From: Bacteroidales bacterium
GTDB lineage: Bacteria > Bacteroidota > Bacteroidia > Bacteroidales > WCHB1-69
NCBI GenBank assembly: GCA_031254735.1
Contig: JAIRTU010000128.1
Coordinates: 1-5,826 of the forward strand
DNA length: 5,826 nucleotides
Reading direction: 5' to 3'
Shown: piece after piece, positions 1 through 5,826 of the stretch
Position numbering within the stretch: the stretch's first letter is position 1
Layout: each line of letters opens with the position of its first letter
Position numbers and translations under genes: made by a program
The notes under the pieces: generated by a model
What the model saw: only the letters and a program-made list of their open reading frames with translations
What the model was told of the DNA's origin: nothing
Databases searched by the model: none

Positions 1-1060
1 TTTCCGAGAAAAAGGCAACATCGTTTTCGCCGGGAGAAAACAAAGAATCGATAAGAAACAAGAGATTTACGCAATTTTCAAAATCATAACCATAATAATA
101 AATATCCATTTTGTTGAGATACAAGCCCATATTGCCCGGTATATATTGCATGGCACTGTCTATCGATATTAAGGCAAGCTCTGCACCGCCGGCAGACTGA
201 TATGCCCAAGCCTGATAAAGATAATAAACAGGATCGTCTCCAAGCAGCTCTATCAAGGCGTATATCTGCTCAATGGCTTTGTCGGGCAGCCCTTGCACAA
301 TGGCACTCTCTGTCAGATAATACGTACTTATCCGCTTTTGCCGGGGGAAAGAACGGTCGAACTTCGCCGTTAGAGCCTGCATGTTTTCGTAGGTATCCGT
401 AAAACTCGCCAAACGCAATTCCATGGTGCGGGCATAGAGATTGTCTTGCATTTGCGGCATCAGCCAATACATAAGGCTGTCTGCTTCTTCGTATTCTTCG
501 GCAGAGATAAGATAATTGACTTCTATCAATTTGTTGATGTTGATTACCTCGTCGGTGTAGATGTTGAGGTGATTGTACAGCTGCTGCCTGTAATTATCAC
601 TCCAATATATCCCCGAAACAACCAAGAAAGCGTCCGAAATACGTATTTGTCCTTTTTTGACGTTCAACGTCCAATCTTCGACCGACACGCCGCCGTTATA
701 ATAAATCCTGAATAGGATATGCGGTTTGTTGTCTTCGCGGTAAAACTTCAAAAAGCGGAAATCCGCACCGTTTTTCACATTCTTCAAAATCAGTTCTATC
801 GGATTTTCGGCGTTGTGCATAAAACTCAAAGCCTGTTCTTTTTCTTTGGCATTGACAGTCATATCCGTCAAAATCCGTCTTTCAAACTCATCATGGTCAA
901 AGGCGTTGATTGCGGTATTCGCATTGCCGTACCTCATTTCTTTCTCGACAGTTTTTGCGAAATCGATAAAAGCCTCGTCGGGCAGGTCTTTTTCTTTGCA
1001 AGCCGTAAACACAAGGCTGCACAATATCCACAAGATAAACAGTTTCCGTATTTTCATCAT
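1..1060 (-). CDS. Lipoprotein with TPR-like C-terminal region, function unknown (3' end cut by window)
   Basis: The frame is open from ATG at 1060 to the left edge, giving 353 residues without a stop, so the C-terminus is missing. The N-terminus (MMKIRKLFILWILCSLVFTAC) is a lipoprotein signal: basic residues 3-6, a hydrophobic stretch at 7-19, and a lipobox ending at Cys21. The mature protein would begin CKEKD. This charged start resembles the surface-export signals described for Bacteroidetes lipoproteins, so outer-membrane or surface location is plausible. Residues about 28-150 look like alpha/beta globular sequence, with helices first and then strands (for example FRFLKFYRED, HILFRIYYNGG), perhaps NTF2-like. 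Residues about 250-340 are helical and TPR-like, clearest at 276-310 (DDPVYYLYQAWAYQSAGGAE, then ELALISIDSAMQYIPGN). No catalytic motif is visible. A second ATG follows the first, so the start could be one codon later. It lies 45 bp downstream of alaS and is probably cotranscribed. I do not recognise the family. Confidence 0.85.
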   Translation of the reverse strand, partial: MMKIRKLFILWILCSLVFTACKEKDLPDEAFIDFAKTVEKEMRYGNANTAINAFDHDEFERRILTDMTVNAKEKEQALSFMHNAENPIELILKNVKNGADFRFLKFYREDNKPHILFRIYYNGGVSVEDWTLNVKKGQIRISDAFLVVSGIYWSDNYRQQLYNHLNIYTDEVININKLIEVNYLISAEEYEEADSLMYWLMPQMQDNLYARTMELRLASFTDTYENMQALTAKFDRSFPRQKRISTYYLTESAIVQGLPDKAIEQIYALIELLGDDPVYYLYQAWAYQSAGGAELALISIDSAMQYIPGNMGLYLNKMDIYYYGYDFENCVNLLFLIDSLFSPGENDVAFFSE

Positions 1061-1105
1061 CTATTGTTGTTCATTATTATTTCTTCTAATAATTTGGCAT
1101 TATTA

Positions 1106-3718
1106 TCATTTCTCAATCATCTCTACAATCTTATCGATAGCCGCATGCAGTCCTTTGGTATCTTTTCCTCCCGCTGTGGCTAAAAAAGGCTGTCCGCCGC
1201 CGCCGCCCTGTATCCATTTGGCAGCTTGGCGAATAATAACAGAGGCATTGTTGCCCTGCTGTACCATATCATCGCTCAATGCCAGAGTGATATTGGGTTT
1301 ATCTTCAAAATGAGTTGCCAATATCATCACGCTTTTTTCATGATAATTTCGCAATTTGAAAGCAATATCTTTCAACAGATTGGGGTTTTCGTCTCCCAAC
1401 ACTTTCAAGACATGCAGCCCATGCAGCATTTCGAACTTTTCCAAATAATCTTTTTCCAATTGAGCGGCTTTTTCTCTCCGAAAGTTTTCTGTTTCTGCTT
1501 TCAGGTGTTCGTTTTCCTGTATTAATTTTTGCAGATTGAGAATGATATTCGGAGTATTGTTGAACATCGCTTTTATCTGTTCCAAATCGTCTTCCATATT
1601 ATCGACATATTGCAACGCCGATGTTGCCGTAACAGCTTCAATACGACGAACGCCTGCCGCAATAGCGGTTTCGGATACAATCTTGAACAGACCGATATTC
1701 CCGGTGGCACTCGCATGCGTTCCTCCGCAAAATTCGATGGAATCTCCAAAGCGAACAACGCGAACCATGTTTCCGTATTTCTCGCCAAAGAGAGCCATCG
1801 CACCCATTTTCTCCGCTTCCGCAACAGGAATGCAGCGATGGTCGTCAAGAGGAAGATTTTGTTGTATCAGTTGATTGACCAGGTTTTCTGCCTTGCGAAT
1901 TTCTTCGCGGGTCATTTTCGAGAAATGAGAAAAGTCAAACCGCAAGCGTTCCCAATTGACAAAAGAACCTTTTTGTTCCACATGAACGCCCAAAATCTGC
2001 CGCAGGGCGTAATGCAGCAAATGCGTTGCGCTGTGATTGTTTTCTGTCAACGTTCGTTTTTGCCTGTTTACTTCCGCAACAAATTCTGCCGTTATGTCTT
2101 CGGGAACAGATTCTGCAATATGAATATGAAGATTGTTTTCTTTCTTGGTCTGCCGTATCTCGATGCGTTCTTTTTCGGTGTAAATAACGCCGCTGTCTCC
2201 AATCTGTCCGCCCGCTTCGGCGTAAAAGGGCGTTTGGTCAAAGATGAGTTGATAATACTGTTTGTCTTTGGTGCTTACTTTGCGATACCGCAATATTTTC
2301 ACCCGAGCGGTCGATTGATCGTATCCCAAAAAGGCGGTTTCTTCATTAGTCGGAGAAACAATTACCCAATCGTCGGTTTCTTGCAAAGCAACCGCACGCG
2401 AACGTTCTTTCTGTGCCGCCAATCCTCTGTTGAAAGCGTCCATATCTACCAAATATCCTTTTTCGCCTGCCATGAGTTGGGTGAGATCGATGGGAAATCC
2501 ATACGTGTCGAAGAGTTCAAAGGCAAAGTCGCCATTGATTATTTTTTCGCCGGAATGAGCGGCAATATATTGCTCAAAACGATGAATCCCTTGCGAAAGG
2601 GTACGCAAAAACGATAGTTCTTCTTCCTGTATCACCTTGCCGACAAGGGTTTGCTGCTGTTTGAGTTCGGGGAAATAATCGCCCATCACCTCCACCAGCA
2701 CAGGCACTAAACGGTAGATAAAAGGTTGGTCGAAGCGAAGAAATGTAAATCCGTAACGCACGGCACGGCGTAAAATACGGCGAATGACATATCCCGCACC
2801 TGTATTGGAAGGCAACTGTCCGTCGGCAATGGCGAAAGAAACCGCCCGAAGATGATCGGCGATAACACGCATGGCAATATCCTGCGGTTGGTTTGTGCCG
2901 TATGTTTGGTTTGCCATTTTTGCAATCTGCTGAATATACGGCTGAAAAACATCGGTATCGTAGTTGGATTGTTTTCCCTGCATAATCATACACAGCCGCT
3001 CGAAGCCCATGCCGGTATCGATATATTTTTTGGATAAAAGTTCCAATTTTCCGTTAGCGAAACGTTGATATTGAATAAAAACCAAATTCCATATTTCTAT
3101 CACCAACGCATGATCGCTGTTGACAAGGTCTCGTCCTTTTATCTTTTGTTTTTCCTCTTTACTCCGAATGTCGACATGTATCTCCGAACACGGACCACAA
3201 GGACCGGTATCGCCCATTTCCCAAAAGTTATCTTTTTTATTCCCGAATAAAATATGACTTTCATCAACAATATCTTTCCACAGATTATAGGCTTCCATGT
3301 CTTTTTGCGTTCCGTCTTTTTCGTCGCCGCCAAAAACGGTAACATACAAATCGTCTTTGTTGATATGAAGCACTTCGGTCAAAAACTCCCAACTCCAAGC
3401 AATGGCTTCTTTTTTGAAATAATCGCCAAACGACCAATTGCCCAGCATCTCAAACAACGTATGATGATAGGTGTCTTTTCCCACTTCTTCCAGATCGTTG
3501 TGTTTTCCCGACACTCGCAAACATTTCTGCGTGTCGGCAACGCGATTGTGCTGTGCGGGAGAATTGCCCAGAAAGATGTCTTTGAAACGGTTCATTCCCG
3601 CGTTGGTAAACATCAACGTCGGGTCGTTTTTTACAACCACAGGAGATGAGGGAACAATATGATGTTCTTTTTGTCGGAAAAAATCCAAAAACGCTTTGCG
3701 TATGTCAGAACTTTGCAT
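1106..3718 (-). CDS. alaS: Alanyl-tRNA synthetase, complete
   Basis: This cytoplasmic class II aminoacyl-tRNA synthetase attaches alanine to tRNA-Ala and hydrolyses mischarged Ser- and Gly-tRNA-Ala. At 870 residues it has the usual bacterial length. The catalytic core is at about 1-240: motif 1 region with FTNAGMNRFKDIFLG (37-51), motif 2 around RVSGKHNDLEEVGKDTYHHT (68-87) with FEMLGNWSFGDYF after it, and motif 3 YIDTGMGFERL (232-242). The tRNA-recognition region follows, including ADHLRAVSFAIADG (287-300) and RRILRRAVRYG. The editing domain has the zinc ligands H562 and H566 (HSATH) and C664 and H668 (CGGTH), plus Q582. The equivalent E. coli residues are numbered two higher. A coiled-coil-like linker at about 725-765 leads to the C-Ala domain with its glycine-rich QGGGGGQ (837-843). 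The start MQSSDIRKAF fits the family N-terminus. There is no clear Shine-Dalgarno. It begins a probable operon with the downstream lipoprotein. All key residues are present. Confidence 0.99.
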   Translation of the reverse strand: MQSSDIRKAFLDFFRQKEHHIVPSSPVVVKNDPTLMFTNAGMNRFKDIFLGNSPAQHNRVADTQKCLRVSGKHNDLEEVGKDTYHHTLFEMLGNWSFGDYFKKEAIAWSWEFLTEVLHINKDDLYVTVFGGDEKDGTQKDMEAYNLWKDIVDESHILFGNKKDNFWEMGDTGPCGPCSEIHVDIRSKEEKQKIKGRDLVNSDHALVIEIWNLVFIQYQRFANGKLELLSKKYIDTGMGFERLCMIMQGKQSNYDTDVFQPYIQQIAKMANQTYGTNQPQDIAMRVIADHLRAVSFAIADGQLPSNTGAGYVIRRILRRAVRYGFTFLRFDQPFIYRLVPVLVEVMGDYFPELKQQQTLVGKVIQEEELSFLRTLSQGIHRFEQYIAAHSGEKIINGDFAFELFDTYGFPIDLTQLMAGEKGYLVDMDAFNRGLAAQKERSRAVALQETDDWVIVSPTNEETAFLGYDQSTARVKILRYRKVSTKDKQYYQLIFDQTPFYAEAGGQIGDSGVIYTEKERIEIRQTKKENNLHIHIAESVPEDITAEFVAEVNRQKRTLTENNHSATHLLHYALRQILGVHVEQKGSFVNWERLRFDFSHFSKMTREEIRKAENLVNQLIQQNLPLDDHRCIPVAEAEKMGAMALFGEKYGNMVRVVRFGDSIEFCGGTHASATGNIGLFKIVSETAIAAGVRRIEAVTATSALQYVDNMEDDLEQIKAMFNNTPNIILNLQKLIQENEHLKAETENFRREKAAQLEKDYLEKFEMLHGLHVLKVLGDENPNLLKDIAFKLRNYHEKSVMILATHFEDKPNITLALSDDMVQQGNNASVIIRQAAKWIQGGGGGQPFLATAGGKDTKGLHAAIDKIVEMIEK

Positions 3719-3766
3719 GTGTAACTATCTGTTTTAGTATTTTGTTTAATAAAAAAAGAATACATT

Positions 3767-3780
3767 CCCCTTTTCAGGGG
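3767..3780 (-). promoter_or_regulatory. Short hairpin at the predicted 5' end of the alaS leader
   Basis: On the minus strand the 14 bases CCCCTGAAAAGGGG form a 5-bp stem (CCCCT with AGGGG) closed by a GAAA loop, a stable GNRA-type tetraloop. The stem begins at 3780, next to the start site predicted from the -7 element. Nine bases after it comes a run of seven T (3757-3751). It could protect the 5' end of the mRNA from decay, or act as a weak attenuator. The structure is visible in the sequence; the role is inference. Confidence 0.45.
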
Positions 3781-3787
3781 CAGGGTG

Positions 3788-3795
3788 CAAAGATA
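3788..3795 (-). promoter_or_regulatory. Predicted alaS promoter, Bacteroidetes -7 element
   Basis: Read on the minus strand this is TATCTTTG, a perfect match to the Bacteroidetes -7 consensus TAnnTTTG. Transcription would start about 6-7 bases downstream, near 3781, giving a leader of roughly 60 bases before the alaS ATG. No good TTTG is seen at the expected -33 distance. The -7 element lies just past the terminator of the upstream pirin-like gene, which supports an independent start for alaS. Confidence 0.65.
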
Positions 3796-3834
3796 CGAAA
3801 AATTGCATTATTGTAAGCTCTGCATTTTTCGCAC

Positions 3835-3870
3835 AAAAACATAAGCCGCCGACAGTTTCCGTCGACGGCT
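3835..3870 (-). terminator. Rho-independent terminator of the pirin-like gene
   Basis: The arms are 3844-3853 (AGCCGCCGAC on the plus strand) and 3861-3870 (GTCGACGGCT). They pair over 10 positions with one C/A mismatch around a 7-base loop. Read on the minus strand the stem is followed by TATGTTTTTG, with a five-T run at 3839-3835. It starts 29 bases after the pirin stop codon, as expected for a terminator on that strand. On the plus strand no clean T-run follows the stem, so it is probably one-directional. Confidence 0.75.
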
Positions 3871-3899
3871 CATCGATAAAATTATTTTTATGTTTGCAA

Positions 3900-4613
3900 T
3901 TACTGCATAGGAACTTCTATTATCAAAATGCGTGCCTGATCGGAATTTGCCGTCAGGCGTATTTCCGCAACATCTTCTATGCCCATTCCGTCACGGTGAT
4001 ACAGGGTTTGGTCGCCTGCCGTAAATTCGCCCTCAACCACCATGACAAAAATACCGTTTCCCGCTTTTTTTACTTTGTATTCAATTGTCTGCCCCTTGTC
4101 GAAAGTCCCCATATTGAACCATGCGTCTTGATAAATCCACAAACCGTCATCGTTTTCGTTGGGATAAAAAATTTGAATAAATTGATTTCGTACAGAAGCA
4201 AAATCGAACTTTTGCTGTTGATAACGCGGTTTTACGTCTCTTTGGTTTGGAAACACCCATATCTGAAAGAAATTCACGGGCTTGTCGGCATTGGCGTTGT
4301 ACTCGCTGTGTGTTATTCCTGTGCCGGCACTCATCACCTGCACCTCTCCCGATTGAATAACCGCAATATTGCCCATGCTGTCTTTATGCTCTAATGTTCC
4401 GTAAAGCGGAATGGAGATAATTTCCATGTTGTCGTGCGGGTGCGTTCCAAAGCCCTCTCCGCCCACAACAATATCATCGTTGATCACTCTCAATTTGCCA
4501 AAATGAACCCGATTCGGATCGTAATATTCGGCAAAACTAAACGTATGATGCGTATCCAACCAACCATGATCAACATGTCCTCTTGTTGTGGCTCTGTATA
4601 ATGATGTCTTCAT
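3900..4613 (-). CDS. Pirin family protein, YhhW type, complete
   Basis: This 237-residue bicupin closely resembles E. coli YhhW as I recall that sequence, including RGHVDHGWLDTHHTFSFAEY (11-30), GFGTHPHDNMEI (54-65) and MSAGTGITHSEYN (94-106). The expected metal ligands are all present as H58, H60, H102 and E104 in the N-terminal cupin. YhhW and some other bacterial pirins show quercetin 2,3-dioxygenase activity in vitro, but their natural substrates are generally unknown, so I call the family and not the reaction. The C-terminal half (about 145-237) is the second, degenerate cupin, with VVEGEFTAGDQTLYHRDGMG (192-211). There is no signal peptide, so it should be cytoplasmic. The start MKTSLYRATTRGHVDHGW fits the family. 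An A-rich AAAAAG lies just upstream in place of a normal Shine-Dalgarno. It is a single-gene unit with its own terminator, divergent from the PLP enzyme to the right. Confidence 0.95.
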   Translation of the reverse strand: MKTSLYRATTRGHVDHGWLDTHHTFSFAEYYDPNRVHFGKLRVINDDIVVGGEGFGTHPHDNMEIISIPLYGTLEHKDSMGNIAVIQSGEVQVMSAGTGITHSEYNANADKPVNFFQIWVFPNQRDVKPRYQQQKFDFASVRNQFIQIFYPNENDDGLWIYQDAWFNMGTFDKGQTIEYKVKKAGNGIFVMVVEGEFTAGDQTLYHRDGMGIEDVAEIRLTANSDQARILIIEVPMQ

Positions 4614-4646
4614 CTTTTTGATTTTTTAGTGAATAATAATAACAAT

Positions 4647-4727
4647 AACGAAAAAGCGGCGGAAAAATTATATCGGTCAGTGGTTAAAGATAACCGGTAA
4701 GTTACGCATTTATGAAACGAAAAAGCG
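4647..4727. repeat. Perfect 12-bp direct repeat in the divergent promoter region
   Basis: AACGAAAAAGCG occurs at 4647-4658 and again at 4716-4727, 69 bases apart start to start. The second copy overlaps the right arm of an inverted repeat, TTACGC at 4702-4707 and GCGTAA at 4725-4730 (17-base spacer). The small palindrome GTAAGTTAC (4697-4705) lies at the left arm. These could be regulator sites serving both divergent genes, or chance matches in A-rich DNA. Confidence 0.3.
4685..4692 (-). promoter_or_regulatory. Candidate promoter of the pirin-like gene (-7 element)
   Basis: The minus strand reads TATCTTTA, seven of eight bases of the form TATCTTTG used elsewhere in this window. A TTTC lies 21 bases upstream, near the expected -33 TTTG. 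Transcription would start near 4679, about 65 bases before the ATG at 4613. The element sits inside a small inverted repeat, GGTTA/TAACC (4682-4695). Confidence 0.4.
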
Positions 4728-4776
4728 TAATTCGTAATTGAAAAAATCACCGTGTTATTCTTTGCAAAATTTATTT

Positions 4777-4784
4777 TATCTTTG
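4777..4784 (+). promoter_or_regulatory. Predicted promoter of the C-S lyase gene (-7 element)
   Basis: TATCTTTG matches the Bacteroidetes -7 consensus TAnnTTTG exactly. Transcription would start near 4790, leaving a leader of only about 15 bases before the ATG at 4805. No clear TTTG is found 19-21 bases upstream. The nearby TATTCTTTG (4756-4764) is a poorer alternative because its spacer has one extra base. Confidence 0.6.
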
Positions 4785-4804
4785 CCGGCAGAATAATTTT
4801 AGAT

Positions 4805-5826
4805 ATGGACACATACAATTTTGATAAGATAATCGATCGGCGGGGAACGTTTGCGGTGAAGACCGATTTGTTGAAACCGCTTTACGGCAATGAACATCTT
4901 CTTCCGTTGTGGGTGGCGGATATGGACTTCGAGACGCCTCCTTTTATCGTTGAGGCGCTGAAACAACGTTTGGAACATTCGATCTTCGGTTATTCGATAG
5001 AGCCTGCCGACTACAAGCCCTCTATCGTTGATTGGATCGCCGACAGGCATCAATGGGATATTGAAACGGAATGGCTTTGTTATATTCCGGGCATTGTCAA
5101 AGGGATAGGTTTTGCGGTGAATGTCTTCACGCAATCCGGCGAAAAGGTGATTATTCAGCCGCCGGTGTATCATCCGTTTCGTTTGGTGCCGGAAGCCAAC
5201 ATGCGAGAAGTGGTTTACAATCCGTTGATCTTGAAAGATAATCAATATCAGATGGATTTTGAGCATTTGGAAAAGGTGATAGACGACAAATGCAAGCTCT
5301 TTATCCTTTCCAATCCGCACAATCCGGGCGGAACGCTTTGGGATAAAGACACGTTGAAGACATTGGCGGATATTTGCAAAAAACATGCTGTCGTGGTGGT
5401 TTCGGACGAAATTCATGCCGATATGACGCTGTATGGAAAGCGGCATATCCCTTTTGCGACGGTTTCGGCGGCGGCGGCAGACAACAGCATTACGTTTGGC
5501 TCGCCCTCCAAGACATTCAACATGGCGGGCATTGTGAGTTCGTATGCCATTGTTCCCGATAAAGACATTCGAGACCGTTTTTTTGGGTGGTTGGAAGCCA
5601 ATGAATTGACTTATGCCAATCTGTTTGCGACCCTCGCCTCAATTGCCGCCTATCGACACGGAAAAGAATGGTTGAAACAGCTTTTAACCTATTTAGAAAG
5701 CAATATCGCTTTTGTTGAGACGTATTTGCGTGAGCATATTCCGCAGATAAAGATGATAAAACCGCAGGCTTCGTTTTTGGTTTGGTTCGACTGTCGGGAG
5801 TTGAACCTGTCGCATCGGCAGTTGGT
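4805..5826 (+). CDS. MalY/PatB-type PLP-dependent C-S lyase/aminotransferase (3' end cut by window)
   Basis: The frame is open from ATG at 4805 to the right edge, giving 340 residues. The family is about 390 residues long, so roughly 50 are missing. It is a fold-type I PLP enzyme of the MalY/PatB group, which usually cleaves the C-S bond of cystathionine or cysteine conjugates to give a thiol, pyruvate and ammonia. Diagnostic segments are LPLWVADMDFETPPFIVEAL (33-52), FGYSIEP (61-67), QPPVYHPF (118-125, Tyr122), SNPHNPGGTLW (169-179), SDEIHAD (200-206, Asp201 for the pyridine nitrogen), and SPSKTFNMAGI (233-243), where Lys236 should bind PLP. QASFLVWFDCREL (321-333) carries Arg331, a likely substrate-carboxylate contact. 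No signal peptide is seen, so it should be cytoplasmic. The start is set by the family N-terminus and the promoter 20 bases upstream. Exact substrate cannot be read from sequence; cystathionine beta-lyase is the usual annotation. Confidence 0.93.
   Translation, partial: MDTYNFDKIIDRRGTFAVKTDLLKPLYGNEHLLPLWVADMDFETPPFIVEALKQRLEHSIFGYSIEPADYKPSIVDWIADRHQWDIETEWLCYIPGIVKGIGFAVNVFTQSGEKVIIQPPVYHPFRLVPEANMREVVYNPLILKDNQYQMDFEHLEKVIDDKCKLFILSNPHNPGGTLWDKDTLKTLADICKKHAVVVVSDEIHADMTLYGKRHIPFATVSAAAADNSITFGSPSKTFNMAGIVSSYAIVPDKDIRDRFFGWLEANELTYANLFATLASIAAYRHGKEWLKQLLTYLESNIAFVETYLREHIPQIKMIKPQASFLVWFDCRELNLSHRQL

Noticed and set aside
1061..1105. A possible terminator or promoter between alaS and the lipoprotein gene
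   Set aside because: The 45 bases are AT-rich with no stem-loop and no TAnnTTTG element on the minus strand.
719..1183. A plus-strand open frame opposite the lipoprotein start and the alaS end
   Set aside because: It overlaps two better-supported minus-strand genes. Its composition looks like a shadow frame.
1190..1212. A run of CCG/GCC triplets that looks like a microsatellite
   Set aside because: It encodes the conserved glycine run (QGGGGGQ) of the AlaS C-Ala domain, so coding constraint explains it.
1529..2617. A long plus-strand open frame (362 codons) opposite alaS
   Set aside because: It lies wholly antisense to a well-supported alaS. Its translation has no recognisable domain and is rich in Phe and Arg, as expected from the complement of real codons.
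4799..5446. A minus-strand open frame of 215 codons opposite the C-S lyase
   Set aside because: It is antisense to a clear PLP enzyme with conserved motifs and shows no family features of its own.
5465..5481. A short GCG triplet run
   Set aside because: It encodes an Ala-rich segment before the PLP-lysine motif. At four or so codons it is within normal coding variation.

Overview
The window looks like chromosomal DNA from a member of the Bacteroidetes, probably Bacteroidales-like. Three things suggest this. Two of the upstream regions carry the Bacteroidetes -7 promoter motif TATCTTTG. The gene starts lack good Shine-Dalgarno sequences and have A-rich leaders instead. The leftmost gene encodes a lipoprotein with a TPR-like region, a protein style common in that phylum. 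The assignment is inferred from these features and not from any database comparison.

Layout, left to right. (1) Positions 1-1060, minus strand: the first 353 residues of a lipoprotein with an alpha/beta N-terminal part and a TPR-like C-terminal part, cut by the left edge. (2) 1106-3718, minus: complete alaS (alanyl-tRNA synthetase, 870 aa), 45 bp upstream of the lipoprotein with no terminator between, so the two are probably one transcription unit. (3) 3719-3899: an intergenic region holding the alaS promoter, a short leader hairpin, and the terminator of the next gene. (4) 3900-4613, minus: a complete pirin-family cupin (237 aa, YhhW type) with all four metal ligands. (5) 4614-4804: a divergent promoter region with a perfect 12-bp direct repeat and an inverted repeat. 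(6) 4805-5826, plus: the first 340 residues of a PLP-dependent MalY/PatB-type C-S lyase/aminotransferase, cut by the right edge.

The genes are mainly housekeeping or general metabolism. AlaS charges tRNA-Ala. The lipoprotein downstream of it has unknown function and no obvious functional link. The pirin-like protein and the C-S lyase are transcribed away from each other from a shared control region, so joint regulation is possible but not shown. I see no mobile element, CRISPR array, RNA gene or defence system, and no strong evidence of a new biological system. The points most worth a second look are the uncharacterised lipoprotein, the hairpin at the predicted 5' end of the alaS mRNA, and the repeats in the divergent promoter region.
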